Notes: a model not told the origin generated them from the sequence alone. Counted from the stretch's first letter, positions 18,267 to 27,675 are shown. The stretch is 64,000 nucleotides of DNA from an uncultured bacterium (GCA_937958885.1 CALGMT010000029.1:18744-82743), one strand, 5' to 3'. Program-made: numbers and translations.

Positions 18267-18956
18267 ATGCGACTACTCGTTGCACTGGGGGGAGTGCTCG
18301 CGGCGGCCGTACTGTGCGGGTGCGGTGTATTGCCGCGTGTCGTGGATTCGATGCGGAACACGGCTTTTCCCGCGTCGGCCTCGCTTGCGCCGCCGCCGAA
18401 TCCGTCCGTGCCCTACCGGATCGATATTCTCCATTCCCCGCGCACCCTCCTCGCCGAATCGGCCTATCCGCCGATGGTTACGCGACAACGCATCGTGTGG
18501 GACGGGGATGGACTCGATTGGCGCATCCGATTTCCCTCCCAGCGATATGCGTACGGCCATTTTTCGTTGCGAAGACCGATCGATCTTCAACCACACTACC
18601 GCCAGATGCGCCTGATGTTCAAAATTCGTCCGGCGCGAAGCGCGGCCTTTCTCGCGGTGGCGCTGATCGATCGCCCCGAGAGTGGCGCCCCCGTTCTGTC
18701 GGATGTCCCCCTCGTCAACCGCGCGCCGCCGCTCGGCGACGGATGGACCACCGTCAGTATCCCACTCGCGGACTTCCCGGTAGGCTTGCCGGCGGCGCCG
18801 CTCGATGGTCGGACGTTGGACGCGTCGGCGCAGGCCCCCTCGACCCCGCGCCCGCTCGACTGGTCGCGCATTCAGGAGTTTCGGATCATCAGTCCCGGCG
18901 GGCGCATTCCCGCGGACGAAATCTCGATTCGCGAATTGCGATTCCAGCGGCTGTAG
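18267..18956 (+). CDS. exported lipoprotein of unknown function
   Basis: The product is 229 aa from ATG 18267. The track ORF begins at 18078 inside tRNA-Cys and is over-extended. The signal peptide ends in a lipobox (AAAVLCGCG, acylated Cys about residue 18), so the protein is lipid-anchored. The mature part contains DGLDWRIRFPSQRYAYGHFSL and GWTTVSIPLADFPVG, then DWSRIQEFRIISPGG; this looks like a beta-sandwich of the galactose-binding or CIA30-like type, by pattern only. There is no operon partner upstream; ettA follows after 63 bp. A TAGTCT box 8 nt before the ATG suggests leaderless transcription. Confidence 0.75.
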   Translation: MRLLVALGGVLAAAVLCGCGVLPRVVDSMRNTAFPASASLAPPPNPSVPYRIDILHSPRTLLAESAYPPMVTRQRIVWDGDGLDWRIRFPSQRYAYGHFSLRRPIDLQPHYRQMRLMFKIRPARSAAFLAVALIDRPESGAPVLSDVPLVNRAPPLGDGWTTVSIPLADFPVGLPAAPLDGRTLDASAQAPSTPRPLDWSRIQEFRIISPGGRIPADEISIRELRFQRL

Positions 18957-19019
18957 TCCTCTTTGCGCTTGCCCCCCCGCGCCGACTGCTTAAGGTGCGC
19001 GCTCGATGGAGGGTTTCCG

Positions 19020-20696
19020 ATGGCCGGCGAATACGTGTTCAATCTGCAGCGGCTGACCAAGCAATACAACAAAACGAATGTCCTCGAGGACGTTACGCTG
19101 GCCTTTTTCTTCGGCGCAAAAATCGGCGTCATCGGCGGAAACGGCGCGGGGAAATCAACGCTTCTCCGCATCATGGCCGGGATCGACACAGATTATTTGG
19201 GCGAGGTCCAGGTCGCGAAAGGCGTCAAGATCGGCTACCTCGCACAGGAACCGAGTCTCGATCCGTCGAAGGATGTGATGGGCAATGTGCAGGACGGCGT
19301 CGCAGAGGCGCGGGCCATCCTCGCGCGGTATGACGAGATTTGCGAAAAACTCGGCGATGACCTGCCCGCCGATCAGCGCGACAAGCTCGGCGATGAGATG
19401 GATCGCCTGCAGACCATCATTGATACGCACGATCTCTGGGAGCTCGATCACCAGGTGGAAATGGCGATGGAGGCGCTTCGCCTTCCCCCGCCGGACGCGC
19501 GGGTGACGGAAATCTCCGGCGGCGAAAAGCGCCGGGTCGCGCTCTGCCGGCTCCTGCTCTCGAATCCCGATGTGCTACTGCTGGACGAACCGACCAACCA
19601 TCTCGACGCGGAATCCGTCGCGTGGCTGGAAGAATACCTCAAAAAGTTCCCCGGCACGATCGTTGTGGTCACACACGACCGCTATTTCCTGTCGAATGTG
19701 ACCGAGTGGATCCTCGAACTCGATGGCGGACACGCGTATCCCTACAAGGGCAATTACGCCGCCTGGCTGGAACAGAAACAGGCGATGCAGGAGCGCGAGG
19801 CGAAAGCCGCGCAGTCGCGCCGCAAGTTGCTGGAACAGGAGCTCGAGTGGGTCCGCATGAACCCCGGGGCGCGCCGCGCCCGCAACAAGGCGCGGCTGCA
19901 GCGCTACGAAGAGCTCGCGAGCCGGCAGGTGGACACGCGCGAAGACAGCCTGCAGATCCAAATTCCGTCCGGCGAGCGACTCGGCGACCTCGTGGTGCGC
20001 GCGGTCGGCGTCTCAAAGGCCTATGGCGACCGCCTGCTGATGGCGGACGTCAACTTCGACCTGCCGCGCGGCGGCATCGTCGGCGTGATCGGCGGCAACG
20101 GCGCGGGCAAGACCACCCTGTTCCGCATGATCGTCGGCCAGGAGAAACCCACCGAAGGCACGCTGACCGTCGGCCCGACCGTGCGCATCGCCTACGTCGA
20201 TCAATTTCGAGACGCGCTCGACCCGGCCAAGACGGTGTACGAGGAAATCTCCGGCGGTCGCGAGTTTCTCGATCTCGGCGGCAAATCGATGAACAGCCGA
20301 GCGTATTGCGCGCGTTTCAATTTTCGGGGCGGCGACCAGCAAAAGAAGGTTAGCCAGCTATCCGGCGGCGAGCGCAACCGCCTCCACCTCGCGAAGCTGC
20401 TGCGCGGCGGCGGCAATCTGCTGCTGCTCGACGAACCGACGAACGACCTCGATGTGGACACCCTGCGCTCGCTGGAAGAGGGGCTGCTGAGCTTCGGCGG
20501 ATGCGCCGTGGTCATCAGCCACGACCGCTGGTTCCTCGATCGCATCGCCACCCACATTCTCGCGTTCGAGGGGGACAGCAAGGTCACGTGGTTCGAGGGC
20601 AATTACGAGGCCTATCACGAACAGCGCCGCCGACTGCTCGGCGAAGCCGCCGATCGCCCCACCCGGATGCGCTTCACCCCCATCCGGAATGGGTGA
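19020..20696 (+). CDS. ettA: energy-dependent translational throttle protein EttA (ABC-F)
   Basis: The protein is 558 aa from ATG 19020 (E. coli EttA is 555). It has two ABC domains: Walker [10 protein letters not shown] at about 40 and GGNGAGKTT at about 360; signatures [16 protein letters not shown] and [16 protein letters not shown]; and Walker B/DEPT boxes [11 protein letters not shown] and [11 protein letters not shown]. An arm and interdomain linker rich in Arg ([19 protein letters not shown]) lie between. EttA binds the ribosomal E site and gates elongation according to ATP/ADP ratio. It is a soluble protein without TM segments, so not a transporter. A GGAGGG precedes the start by 6 nt. 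Confidence 0.96.
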   Translation: MAGEYVFNLQRLTKQYNKTNVLEDVTLAFFFGAKIGVIGGNGAGKSTLLRIMAGIDTDYLGEVQVAKGVKIGYLAQEPSLDPSKDVMGNVQDGVAEARAILARYDEICEKLGDDLPADQRDKLGDEMDRLQTIIDTHDLWELDHQVEMAMEALRLPPPDARVTEISGGEKRRVALCRLLLSNPDVLLLDEPTNHLDAESVAWLEEYLKKFPGTIVVVTHDRYFLSNVTEWILELDGGHAYPYKGNYAAWLEQKQAMQEREAKAAQSRRKLLEQELEWVRMNPGARRARNKARLQRYEELASRQVDTREDSLQIQIPSGERLGDLVVRAVGVSKAYGDRLLMADVNFDLPRGGIVGVIGGNGAGKTTLFRMIVGQEKPTEGTLTVGPTVRIAYVDQFRDALDPAKTVYEEISGGREFLDLGGKSMNSRAYCARFNFRGGDQQKKVSQLSGGERNRLHLAKLLRGGGNLLLLDEPTNDLDVDTLRSLEEGLLSFGGCAVVISHDRWFLDRIATHILAFEGDSKVTWFEGNYEAYHEQRRRLLGEAADRPTRMRFTPIRNG

Positions 20697-20736
20697 TTTA
20701 CTTGCTCCCCGAGATGAGGTATGCTTAATAAATAGA

Positions 20737-20928
20737 ATGAAAGAGCGGATATCCGAGCTTACCGGCGCCGAGCGCGACGCGGAATCAGGCGCTGAATTGA
20801 TGGCGGTGAAGTGCTCCATCTGCGGCGACTGGATGGACGTCAAACCCGGCCACATCAATTATATTTCACACGGCATCTGCCCGAGGTGTTATGTCGAGGA
20901 GATGCGCAAACTCGCTCGCGACACGTAG
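20737..20928 (+). CDS. small zinc-ribbon protein (SHGICPxC type)
   Basis: The product is 63 aa from ATG 20737; the track start at 20689 overlaps ettA. A helical, acidic N-terminus is followed by VKCSICGDWMDVK, then NYISHGICPRCYVEEM. The CxxC...SHGICPxCY pattern is the short Zn-binding module often found as a C-terminal tail on bacterial signalling proteins and phosphatases; here it stands alone. A TATGCT box lies 11 nt before the ATG. It is convergent with the SpoIIE-type phosphatase gene and shares a terminator hairpin with it. A role in that signalling pathway is a guess from proximity. Confidence 0.65.
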   Translation: MKERISELTGAERDAESGAELMAVKCSICGDWMDVKPGHINYISHGICPRCYVEEMRKLARDT

Positions 20929-20950
20929 CGGCCCGTCGTCGGGCCGCTTT
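20927..20950. terminator. bidirectional hairpin between convergent genes
   Basis: AGCGGCCCG (20927-20935), loop TCGT and CGGGCCGCT (20940-20948) form a perfect 9-bp stem followed by a short T run (TTT) on the plus strand. It overlaps the stop codon of the zinc-ribbon gene and abuts that of the phosphatase gene. The T tract is short, so efficiency is uncertain. Confidence 0.6.
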
Positions 20951-22896
20951 CAGGCGCGCTTGATCACCAGCACCGTGATGTCATCGGCCTGCGGCGTGCC
21001 CTCGGAAAAGGCCTGAACCTGGCGCACGAGCGCGTTCACCATCTCCGAGGCGTTCAAACCGATATGGGCGCCGGCCCAGTCCCCCAGCCGGTCGTAGCCG
21101 AGTTCCTCCTGCGCGCCGTTGCGCGCTTCGGTGATGCCGTCGGTGAACAGCAGCACGGCGTCGCCGACGCCGAGCTCCAGTTCGAGCGGCGTGAGCAATT
21201 CCTCGAAGACCGCTGCATCGGTGATGCCCATCGCGGTGCCGGGCGGTTGCAACCGCGCGACGGAACCGTCCGCGCGCACGTGCAAGAGCGGTTCGTGGCC
21301 GGCGCGCAGGACGCTGATGTGCGCCTTCTCCGGATTCACCTGCACCGCCGCGATGGTGACGAACATCTCCGCCTCGAGGTCGGGTGTGAGTTTTCGATTC
21401 ACGCGGCGCATGATTTCGGCGGGGCTGTCGGACACCTCGGCATAGGTGTGGATCAACGATCGGACGATGCTCATGATCAGGGCGGCCGGCACGCCTTTCC
21501 CCGAGACATCACCGATGATGCACTCCCACGCATGCGGGGTCTGCACGACATCAAAATAGTCGCCGCCCACATCCAGCGCCGGCAAACTGAGCCCGGCCAC
21601 TTGATAGCCGGGAATCTCCGGCATGGCGCGGGGCAACAGCGCCCGTTGAATGTCGCGCGCCCATTTCATCTCCTGCCGTACGCGCTCGCGCTCGGCCACT
21701 TCCTGGTAGAGCTGCGCATTCTCGATCGCCATCGCGGCGTGTTGCGCGAGGGTTTCGACGGTGGTCAATGTCTCCTCCGCATAGGGCGTGCCGTCGGCGC
21801 GCGGCCCAAGGTGGATGGCGCCCAGCCGCTTGCTTCCAATCGAGAGCGGCACGGCGAGCTCCGCCGCATCGTTCGGGTCCTCTCCGATCGCGCCATCCGG
21901 CCCCCGATACTGGGTGCGCCCGGTCTCGTGCGCGCGCTGCGCCATGCCCGTGCGCGAGGCATCCGGCAACGCGCCCCGCGCGTGCGCAAGCGTCAGCGCG
22001 CCGCCGGGCGGCTGCGCGACGTATAATCGGCTGAACCCCGCCTGCGTCATGCGCTCGAACATCTCGGACAGATTCTCGAACAGTACGGACGGATCGAATT
22101 GCTTGCTGATCCGCACCGTCCATTCCTGCATCCGATGCATCAGCGCAATTCGGCGGACGAGCGATGAGATCATCTGGTTAAACGTCTCGCCCAACAACCC
22201 GATCTCGTCCCCCGTGCTGACGATCACCCGCTGATCCAAATCGCCTTCGTGCACCTTGCGCGCCGCGCGCGTCAGCACCTCGATCGGCTGCAGGACGCGC
22301 CGCGCGAAGATCAACGAGAGCATGGTCGCGCCCAGGCTGATCAAGACCATGACGCCGACGGACTGGGCATAGAACGCTCGCATCTCGCTCGCCAGCGCAG
22401 TCGGGAAATACATCACCACGTACCCCGGCAAGCTGCCGTCTCGCGTCAGCGGTCCGGCGACGCGCAGTTGTTCGGACGCTTTGAGATAGGTCTGCACATA
22501 GTCGGACGGCCGGTCGCTCGGTTCGAGAATTTCGGGCGCGCGCGGCTCGCCGCGGGCCACGTGTTCATACACGAGGCGCCCGTCCTGATCGTAGAGACGG
22601 ATTTCGTCCGGCAGGTGTTTGACCGGCTGTTCTGCGGCGCCGTCGATGCGCATGAATTTGTTCGCGAAGACGAAATCCAGACTGCCCCGCACGAATCGCT
22701 CGCGGTTCGATTTGTAATGCGCGGCGAGATAATTCAGGCCCGAGAGATAGACGGTGAAGGCGCTGCTGAACTCGCGCGCATAGAGGCGGGCGCGGAACTG
22801 GACGGCGTTGACGCCGGTGACGCCGGCCGCCGTCACGACGATCAACGAGATTCCGAGAATCAGGATCTTGTGCGCGAATTTAAGCCGCGGGTGCAT
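20950..22896 (-). CDS. membrane-bound SpoIIE/RsbU-type protein phosphatase (HAMP-GAF-PP2C)
   Basis: The product is 648 aa. TM1 is at about 10-30 (ILILGISLIVVTAAGVTG), a periplasmic sensor region runs from about 31 to 178, and TM2 is at about 180-202. A HAMP domain (VLQPIEVLTRAARKVHEGDL) follows, then a GAF-like domain at about 270-420 and a PP2C/SpoIIE domain at about 440-648. The metal-binding motifs are DVGGDYFDVV, GDVSGKGVPAALIMS, LFTDGITEARN and QADDITVLV. It should dephosphorylate an anti-sigma antagonist of the STAS type, and such a protein is encoded just upstream in the same direction (13-bp gap). The cognate anti-sigma kinase (RsbW type) was not seen in the window. Confidence 0.92.
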   Translation of the reverse strand: MHPRLKFAHKILILGISLIVVTAAGVTGVNAVQFRARLYAREFSSAFTVYLSGLNYLAAHYKSNRERFVRGSLDFVFANKFMRIDGAAEQPVKHLPDEIRLYDQDGRLVYEHVARGEPRAPEILEPSDRPSDYVQTYLKASEQLRVAGPLTRDGSLPGYVVMYFPTALASEMRAFYAQSVGVMVLISLGATMLSLIFARRVLQPIEVLTRAARKVHEGDLDQRVIVSTGDEIGLLGETFNQMISSLVRRIALMHRMQEWTVRISKQFDPSVLFENLSEMFERMTQAGFSRLYVAQPPGGALTLAHARGALPDASRTGMAQRAHETGRTQYRGPDGAIGEDPNDAAELAVPLSIGSKRLGAIHLGPRADGTPYAEETLTTVETLAQHAAMAIENAQLYQEVAERERVRQEMKWARDIQRALLPRAMPEIPGYQVAGLSLPALDVGGDYFDVVQTPHAWECIIGDVSGKGVPAALIMSIVRSLIHTYAEVSDSPAEIMRRVNRKLTPDLEAEMFVTIAAVQVNPEKAHISVLRAGHEPLLHVRADGSVARLQPPGTAMGITDAAVFEELLTPLELELGVGDAVLLFTDGITEARNGAQEELGYDRLGDWAGAHIGLNASEMVNALVRQVQAFSEGTPQADDITVLVIKRA

Positions 22897-22909
22897 GGCG
22901 GCGCGCCGC

Positions 22910-23260
22910 TTACTTCAACGCAACGAGCGCCTCTTCGCGTGTCGGATACGAGACGAGCGACTTGCCGAGCTGCAGCAGATCCAGCGTCCGCACCAGCTTT
23001 TCGTTCAAGCCGCACAGCGCCAGCCGCCCGCGCGTCACCATCAAACTTCGATGGTACTTCATCAGCAGGCCGATGGCGCGGCTGTTCAAGTAGGTCAACC
23101 CTTTGCAGTCGAGCAACACGCGGGCGCCCTGCGGGAGACAAATCGGATCAAGACTGTCCTTGAACAGGTCGATCGTCGCCGAATCGACCGGGCCCCGGAT
23201 GACAGCGATCGAAACATTCCCTTCAGACTGAATTTCGACTTCCAACAATGGCTTACTCAT
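22910..23260 (-). CDS. STAS-domain anti-sigma factor antagonist
   Basis: The product is 116 aa from ATG 23260, with GAGGTGGG about 9 nt upstream; the track start at 23350 is further out and lacks support. The STAS fold is apparent: ISIAVIRGPVDSATID at the N-terminus and LLDCKGLTYLNSRAIGLLMK, in which the Ser of LNSRA corresponds to the regulated phosphoserine of SpoIIAA/RsbV. It is the likely substrate of the phosphatase encoded next, forming a partner-switching module that controls either a sigma factor or another target. Because no RsbW-type kinase is nearby, the output is unknown. Confidence 0.88.
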   Translation of the reverse strand: MSKPLLEVEIQSEGNVSIAVIRGPVDSATIDLFKDSLDPICLPQGARVLLDCKGLTYLNSRAIGLLMKYHRSLMVTRGRLALCGLNEKLVRTLDLLQLGKSLVSYPTREEALVALK

Positions 23261-23365
23261 GACGGTACCCACCTCATCCGCCAATATAGGCAAGGACGAT
23301 CGCAGGGCAAAGCCGGAAAGCATGTCTAACTCGAATCTCATTTTCCGCAAGGCCCCGCTTCGGCA

Positions 23366-23378
23366 TAGTGTGTCGCGT
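23366..23378 (+). promoter_or_regulatory. -10-like TAGTGT 7 nt before an ATG
   Basis: TAGTGT (23366-23371) is followed seven bases later by ATG 23379, with no Shine-Dalgarno. The element supports the downstream of two possible starts for the zincin gene. Confidence 0.35.
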
Positions 23379-23768
23379 ATGCGCGGATCCGAACGTCATC
23401 TCTTTCGTCGACTGTTGATCGCCGCGGAACGAGAGGTGAACAAAACCTTGCGCCAACTGCCGCCGGCACTGCGCGACAAGGCGCGCGGGGTTCCAGTGGT
23501 GTACGAACCCCGGCCCGATCCGGAACTCGCGCGCGAGGGCATCGAGTCCGACACCCTCGGCCTCTTTGTGGGTGAAACATTTCGGGATGCCTATGCCGGC
23601 GCGCACGATCTGCCGGCGCAGGTGATCCTCTATCTGCTGAACATCTGGGAATACGCCAACCACGATGCCGGATTCTATCGCGAGGAAGTGCGGCGCACTC
23701 TGCTGCACGAACTCGGCCACTATCTCGGCCTCGACGAGGACGAACTCGCCGACCGCGACCTCGACTAG
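23379..23768 (+). CDS. zincin-type metallopeptidase family protein
   Basis: The protein is 129 aa from ATG 23379 (an in-frame ATG at 23322 would give 148 aa). The C-terminal half carries RRTLLHELGHYLGLDEDELADRDL, an HExxH motif with a downstream Asp-rich segment, as in small bacterial 'possible zinc metallopeptidase' proteins of about 120-140 aa. The segment ESDTLGLFVG and LPAQVILYLLNIWEYA match that family's middle region. Substrates are unknown. I prefer the shorter start because it fits the family length and a TAGTGT box sits 7 nt before it. The gene is divergent from the STAS gene. Confidence 0.8.
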   Translation: MRGSERHLFRRLLIAAEREVNKTLRQLPPALRDKARGVPVVYEPRPDPELAREGIESDTLGLFVGETFRDAYAGAHDLPAQVILYLLNIWEYANHDAGFYREEVRRTLLHELGHYLGLDEDELADRDLD

Positions 23769-23778
23769 GCGGGGCGGA

Positions 23779-24543
23779 TCAGAGATCCTTGATGATCTCT
23801 TGCTCGGCGCTAATCAGGAGATTGTACATTTCCTCGGCGGACTCCGCCTCGCGCAAGTCGAGCAGCATCGTGGTCTGGTAGCACAGCACGCAGAGCCGCG
23901 CGAGGACGTGCAGGTGGATTTTGTCTTCCTGACAGCACACAAGAAAAAACAAGTCCGTCGTCATGCCGTCCGGCGAGCCGAACGGGATCGGCTGGATCGT
24001 GCGGCCCAGCACGAGGAATGAATCCTCGAACATGTAGGGCTGGTGCGTCCGGGGATGCAATAGCGCGATGCCGCCGGCGAGCGCCGTGGAGCACATTTGT
24101 TCGCGTTCCTTCAAACTCTTGATCAGATCGGCCTTTTGAAGCAGCAGGCCGGTCTTGTCCGCCTGCGCCACCATATCATTGATGACGGAAGCCTTGGTCT
24201 TCGACTTGAGCGCGGGATTGATGTACTCGACGCGCAGCAATTCGGGAATGATGGCGTGCTGCTTGTCGAGATTGTGCGCTTTCGCACGCGGCGCGGGTTT
24301 GTCGTCGTCGATCTCGCCTTTCTTGGAGCCGATGATGCGCTTGGACGCCCATTCATCAATGTCGTTCCGCATGAAAACCAGCTTCTCGCCGCGGCGTTGA
24401 TACGGAATCTCGTTGTCGCGCACGAGCCGCTCGACATCGCCGCGCGTGAGGTGCAAATAGTCGGCCACCTCATACAAGTTGAAGATGCGATGTGGAACGC
24501 GGGCGCTCTTGCCCCCGCCGGACGTTGTGCTAGTTTTCGCCAT
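23779..24543 (-). CDS. HTH-EIIA protein: excisionase-like helix-turn-helix plus PTS EIIA (fructose/Ntr type)
   Basis: The product is 254 aa from ATG 24543. The N-terminal part (about 15-70) is a MerR/excisionase-type HTH (YEVADYLHLTRGDVERLVRD and KLVFMRNDIDEWAS). The C-terminal 150 residues are PTS EIIA-like, with the phosphorylatable His in GGIALLHPRTHQP and later TTDLFFLVCCQEDKIHLH. It thus couples DNA binding to a phosphorelay signal, like PtsN-type regulators rather than sugar transporters; no EIIB/C is nearby. Its ATG lies 6 nt after the CCA end of tRNA-Thr, so the ORF-track extension (MSRSSVQIRPLAP) is tRNA sequence. Processing of the tRNA would leave a nearly leaderless mRNA. Confidence 0.85.
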   Translation of the reverse strand: MAKTSTTSGGGKSARVPHRIFNLYEVADYLHLTRGDVERLVRDNEIPYQRRGEKLVFMRNDIDEWASKRIIGSKKGEIDDDKPAPRAKAHNLDKQHAIIPELLRVEYINPALKSKTKASVINDMVAQADKTGLLLQKADLIKSLKEREQMCSTALAGGIALLHPRTHQPYMFEDSFLVLGRTIQPIPFGSPDGMTTDLFFLVCCQEDKIHLHVLARLCVLCYQTTMLLDLREAESAEEMYNLLISAEQEIIKDL

Positions 24544-24549
24544 AAATCG

Positions 24550-24625
24550 TGGAGCCAACGGACGGATTTGAACCGACGACCTGCTCATTACGAATGAGCT
24601 GCTCTACCAGCTGAGCTACGTTGGC
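24550..24625 (-). tRNA. tRNA-Thr (anticodon CGU), CCA encoded
   Basis: On the minus strand: acceptor GCCAACG/CGTTGGC, D arm GCTCAGCTGGTAGAGC, anticodon stem GCTCA/TGAGC with loop TTCGTAA (anticodon CGT, reading ACG), variable AGGTC, and T arm GTCGG TTCAAAT CCGTC with one T-T mismatch. Discriminator T and encoded CCA follow. The downstream protein gene starts 6 nt later on the same strand. Confidence 0.96.
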
Positions 24626-24636
24626 CGAGTTCCACT

Positions 24637-24664
24637 ATGCTAAACCGTTCAGCCTCAATGTCAA
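24637..24664 (-). promoter_or_regulatory. sigma70-type promoter of tRNA-Thr
   Basis: On the minus strand, a consensus -35 TTGACA (complement of 24659-24664) is followed by a 16-nt spacer and a -10 TAGCAT (complement of 24637-24642). The tRNA 5' end is 11 nt further on. It is the best promoter match in the window and probably also drives the HTH-EIIA gene. Confidence 0.7.
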
Positions 24665-24780
24665 CACGCGATGCCGCGCAAGCATCCGCGCCGCCCGTGC
24701 GCCTCGCGAAGGCGCGCGGCTCGTCGTTGTAAGTGCGCGCGCGGACTGTTACCGTGCGCTCGTTTTATCAAGGGACTCCT

Positions 24781-27675
24781 ATGTCTATACACGGATTTGA
24801 ACTGCTGCGCCGCGAAGAACTCACCGAATACCGCGCGTCCGCAACACTGTACCGGCATCTCAAAACCGGCGCAGAACTGCTATCGGTGGAGAGCGCGGAC
24901 GAAAACAAGGTGTTCGGCATCACCTTCCGCACGCCGCCCGCCGACCACACCGGCGTCGCGCACATCCTCGAGCACTCGGTCCTGTGCGGTTCGCGCCGAT
25001 ACCCCAGCAAGGAACCGTTCGTCGAATTGCTCAAAGGCTCGCTGCAGACCTTCCTCAACGCCTTCACCTATCCCGACAAGACCTGCTACCCGGTCGCGAG
25101 CCAGAACCTGCGCGATTTCTACAACCTGATCGAGGTCTATCTCGACGCCGTATTCTATCCCCTGCTCTCGCGCGAGACATTCGAGCAGGAGGGCTGGCAC
25201 TACGAACTGGAGGCGCCGGACAAACCGATTGTGTTCAAAGGCGTCGTCTTCAACGAAATGAAAGGCGTCTATTCCTCGCCCGACAGCGTACTGATCGAGC
25301 AGGCGCAGCGCTCCCTTTTTCCGGACACGGTGTACGGCCTGGATTCCGGAGGCGACCCGGCGCACATTCCTGACCTGACCTACGAACAACTCACGGCGTT
25401 TCATCGCCGCTACTATCACCCCTCCAACAGCCGGATATTTTTCTACGGCGACGACGACCCGGAACGCCGACTCGTCATCATGAACGAGTGGCTCTCGGCC
25501 TTTGAAGCGCAACCGTCCGACTCCGCTATTCCGGAACAGCCCGCGTTCGATGCGCCGCGCGCGCTGACCTGCGGCTACCGCGCAGACGCGGATGGCGCGG
25601 GCAAATCGTTCGTCGCATTAAACTGGGCCCTCCCCAGCCCTGCCGACGCTGTCGCGGCGCTTCATGCGCAGACACTCGCCCATATTCTGATCGGCGCGCC
25701 CGCCTCTCCGCTGCGCAAGGCGCTGCTCGAATCCGGACTCGGCGAGGACCTCACAGGGTGCGGCCTCGAAACGCATGCGCGGCAGATGTTCTTCTCGACC
25801 GGCCTCCGCGGCGTCCATGCGGCGGACGTGGGGAAGGTCGCCCCGCTCGCGCGCGGCACGCTCGAGTCCCTCGCTGCCGACGGCATCGATCCGAAAACAA
25901 TCGAGGCCGCGCTCAACACGGTCGAATTCGCCCTCCGCGAGAATAACACCGGCTCCTATCCGCGAGGCCTGGCACTGATGTTGCGCGCATTAACGAGCTG
26001 GAACTACGACAGCGACCCGTTCGCGCCCCTTCGCTTCGAGGAGCCGCTTACCGCTCTGCGCGCGCGCATCGCGGCGGGCGAGCCGGTGTTCGAGTCGCTG
26101 ATCCGGCGCTGGCTGCTCGACAATCCGCACCATACCGTCCTCACCTTGCACCCCGACCCGGAACTCGGTCCGCGTGCGGACGCGGCGGAGCGTCAACGGC
26201 TGGATGCCGTTCGATCCTCGATGTCCGAATCCGACCTTAAAGCCCTCGCCGCGCACACCGCGGAGTTAATTGCGGCGCAGGGCGCGCCGGACGATCCGGA
26301 AGCGCTCGCGAAAATCCCGCGCCTCTCCGTCTCGGACCTGCCGCGCGAGAACAAAGCGATCCCGTCCCAGAAGCAATACCTAGCGAAAACGCGCGTATTC
26401 TTCCACGACCTCTTCACCAACGGCATCCTGTATCTCGATGTCGGGTTCAACGTGCGCGAATTGTCGCCCGACGCCCTACCCTACGTTCCGCTGCTCGGAC
26501 GGGCGCTGCTCGAAACCGGCGCCGGCAGCGAAGACTACGTCGCGCTCAACCAACGCATCGGCAGCAAGACCGGCGGCATCGTCCCGCGCACGTTCACCTC
26601 CATTGTGCGCGAGACCGAATCGGGCGCGGCCTGGCTCTTCCTGCGCGCCAAGGCGATGGAGGCGCAAACCGCCGATCTCCTCCGCATCTTTCACGATGTA
26701 CTGACCAGCGCGCGGATTGACCTCCAAAGCCGCATCCGCCAGATAGCGCTCGAAGAGAAGGCCAACGTGGAAGCCAACCTCGTTCCGTCGGGCCACCACT
26801 ACGTCGGCCTCCGCATGCGCGCGGGTTTCGATGAGGCCGCGTTCGCCGCCGAGCAAATGAGCGGCATCAGCTACCTGATGTTCCTGCGCAAGCTCATCCG
26901 CGACATCGACGCCGACTGGGACGGCGTCGCCTCTGCGCTGGCGAGCGCGATGGATGCGCTGGTGAACCGGCGCGCGATGGTCGTGAATGCGACCATCGAC
27001 GGCGCCGCATGGTCGCGCATCGCCCCGCAGGTGGAGTCATTCTTGCGCGACCTTCCCGATCGCGCCGAACGGCGGCCGGCCTGGTCGATCCCCGTTGCGC
27101 CAACTGTGGAAGGGCTGTCGATTCCCGCCGCGGTCAACTACGTCGGCAAGGCCTTCAACTGGCGGGCGGCCGGACACCTCTTTCACGGCGCGGATCTCGT
27201 CGCAGCCCGCTTCCTGCGCGGCGCGTATTTGTGGGAAAAGGTGCGCGTCCAGGGCGGCGCGTATGGAGGATTCTGCCAGCTCGACTACCGCGCCGGATTG
27301 ATCAGTTTCCTGTCCTATCGCGATCCCAATCTGCAGGCCACGCTCGAGGTGTATGACGCGGCGGCGGACCATCTCGCAACCCTCAAACTGGACCGCGCCG
27401 AACTCGAAAAGGCGATCATCGGCGCGATCGGCGACCTCGACCAATACATGCTGCCGGACGCGAAAGGATACGCCGCGCTGTGCCGATGGCTGGCGAACGA
27501 TCCGGAATCCTTCCGTCAGGAAATGCGCGAGCAAATTTTGTCCGCCACCGTAAAGGACTTCCGCCGCTTCGGCGAAGCCTTGCGCGGCATGCGGGATAGT
27601 GGGCGCATCGCCGTCCTCGGCGGCGCAGACGCCCTGCGCGCCCTCCCCTCAGCCGTGGTCACGCGAGTGCTCTAA
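24781..27675 (+). CDS. M16C family metallopeptidase (presequence protease-like)
   Basis: The protein is 964 aa from ATG 24781, with AAGGGA 5 nt upstream; the 16-residue track extension is dropped. The inverted zinc motif is HILEHSVLCGS (H61-x2-E64-H65) and the third ligand is in GVVFNEMKGVYSSPD. An M16C-associated domain lies in the middle (about 460-710) and a second inactive M16 half follows to the C-terminus (VRVQGGAYGGFCQLDYRAG). The length of about 970 aa matches PreP/CymA-type oligopeptidases that degrade short peptides in a closed chamber. No signal peptide is visible, so cytoplasmic action is expected. It is monocistronic, divergent from tRNA-Thr. Confidence 0.94.
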   Translation: MSIHGFELLRREELTEYRASATLYRHLKTGAELLSVESADENKVFGITFRTPPADHTGVAHILEHSVLCGSRRYPSKEPFVELLKGSLQTFLNAFTYPDKTCYPVASQNLRDFYNLIEVYLDAVFYPLLSRETFEQEGWHYELEAPDKPIVFKGVVFNEMKGVYSSPDSVLIEQAQRSLFPDTVYGLDSGGDPAHIPDLTYEQLTAFHRRYYHPSNSRIFFYGDDDPERRLVIMNEWLSAFEAQPSDSAIPEQPAFDAPRALTCGYRADADGAGKSFVALNWALPSPADAVAALHAQTLAHILIGAPASPLRKALLESGLGEDLTGCGLETHARQMFFSTGLRGVHAADVGKVAPLARGTLESLAADGIDPKTIEAALNTVEFALRENNTGSYPRGLALMLRALTSWNYDSDPFAPLRFEEPLTALRARIAAGEPVFESLIRRWLLDNPHHTVLTLHPDPELGPRADAAERQRLDAVRSSMSESDLKALAAHTAELIAAQGAPDDPEALAKIPRLSVSDLPRENKAIPSQKQYLAKTRVFFHDLFTNGILYLDVGFNVRELSPDALPYVPLLGRALLETGAGSEDYVALNQRIGSKTGGIVPRTFTSIVRETESGAAWLFLRAKAMEAQTADLLRIFHDVLTSARIDLQSRIRQIALEEKANVEANLVPSGHHYVGLRMRAGFDEAAFAAEQMSGISYLMFLRKLIRDIDADWDGVASALASAMDALVNRRAMVVNATIDGAAWSRIAPQVESFLRDLPDRAERRPAWSIPVAPTVEGLSIPAAVNYVGKAFNWRAAGHLFHGADLVAARFLRGAYLWEKVRVQGGAYGGFCQLDYRAGLISFLSYRDPNLQATLEVYDAAADHLATLKLDRAELEKAIIGAIGDLDQYMLPDAKGYAALCRWLANDPESFRQEMREQILSATVKDFRRFGEALRGMRDSGRIAVLGGADALRALPSAVVTRVL

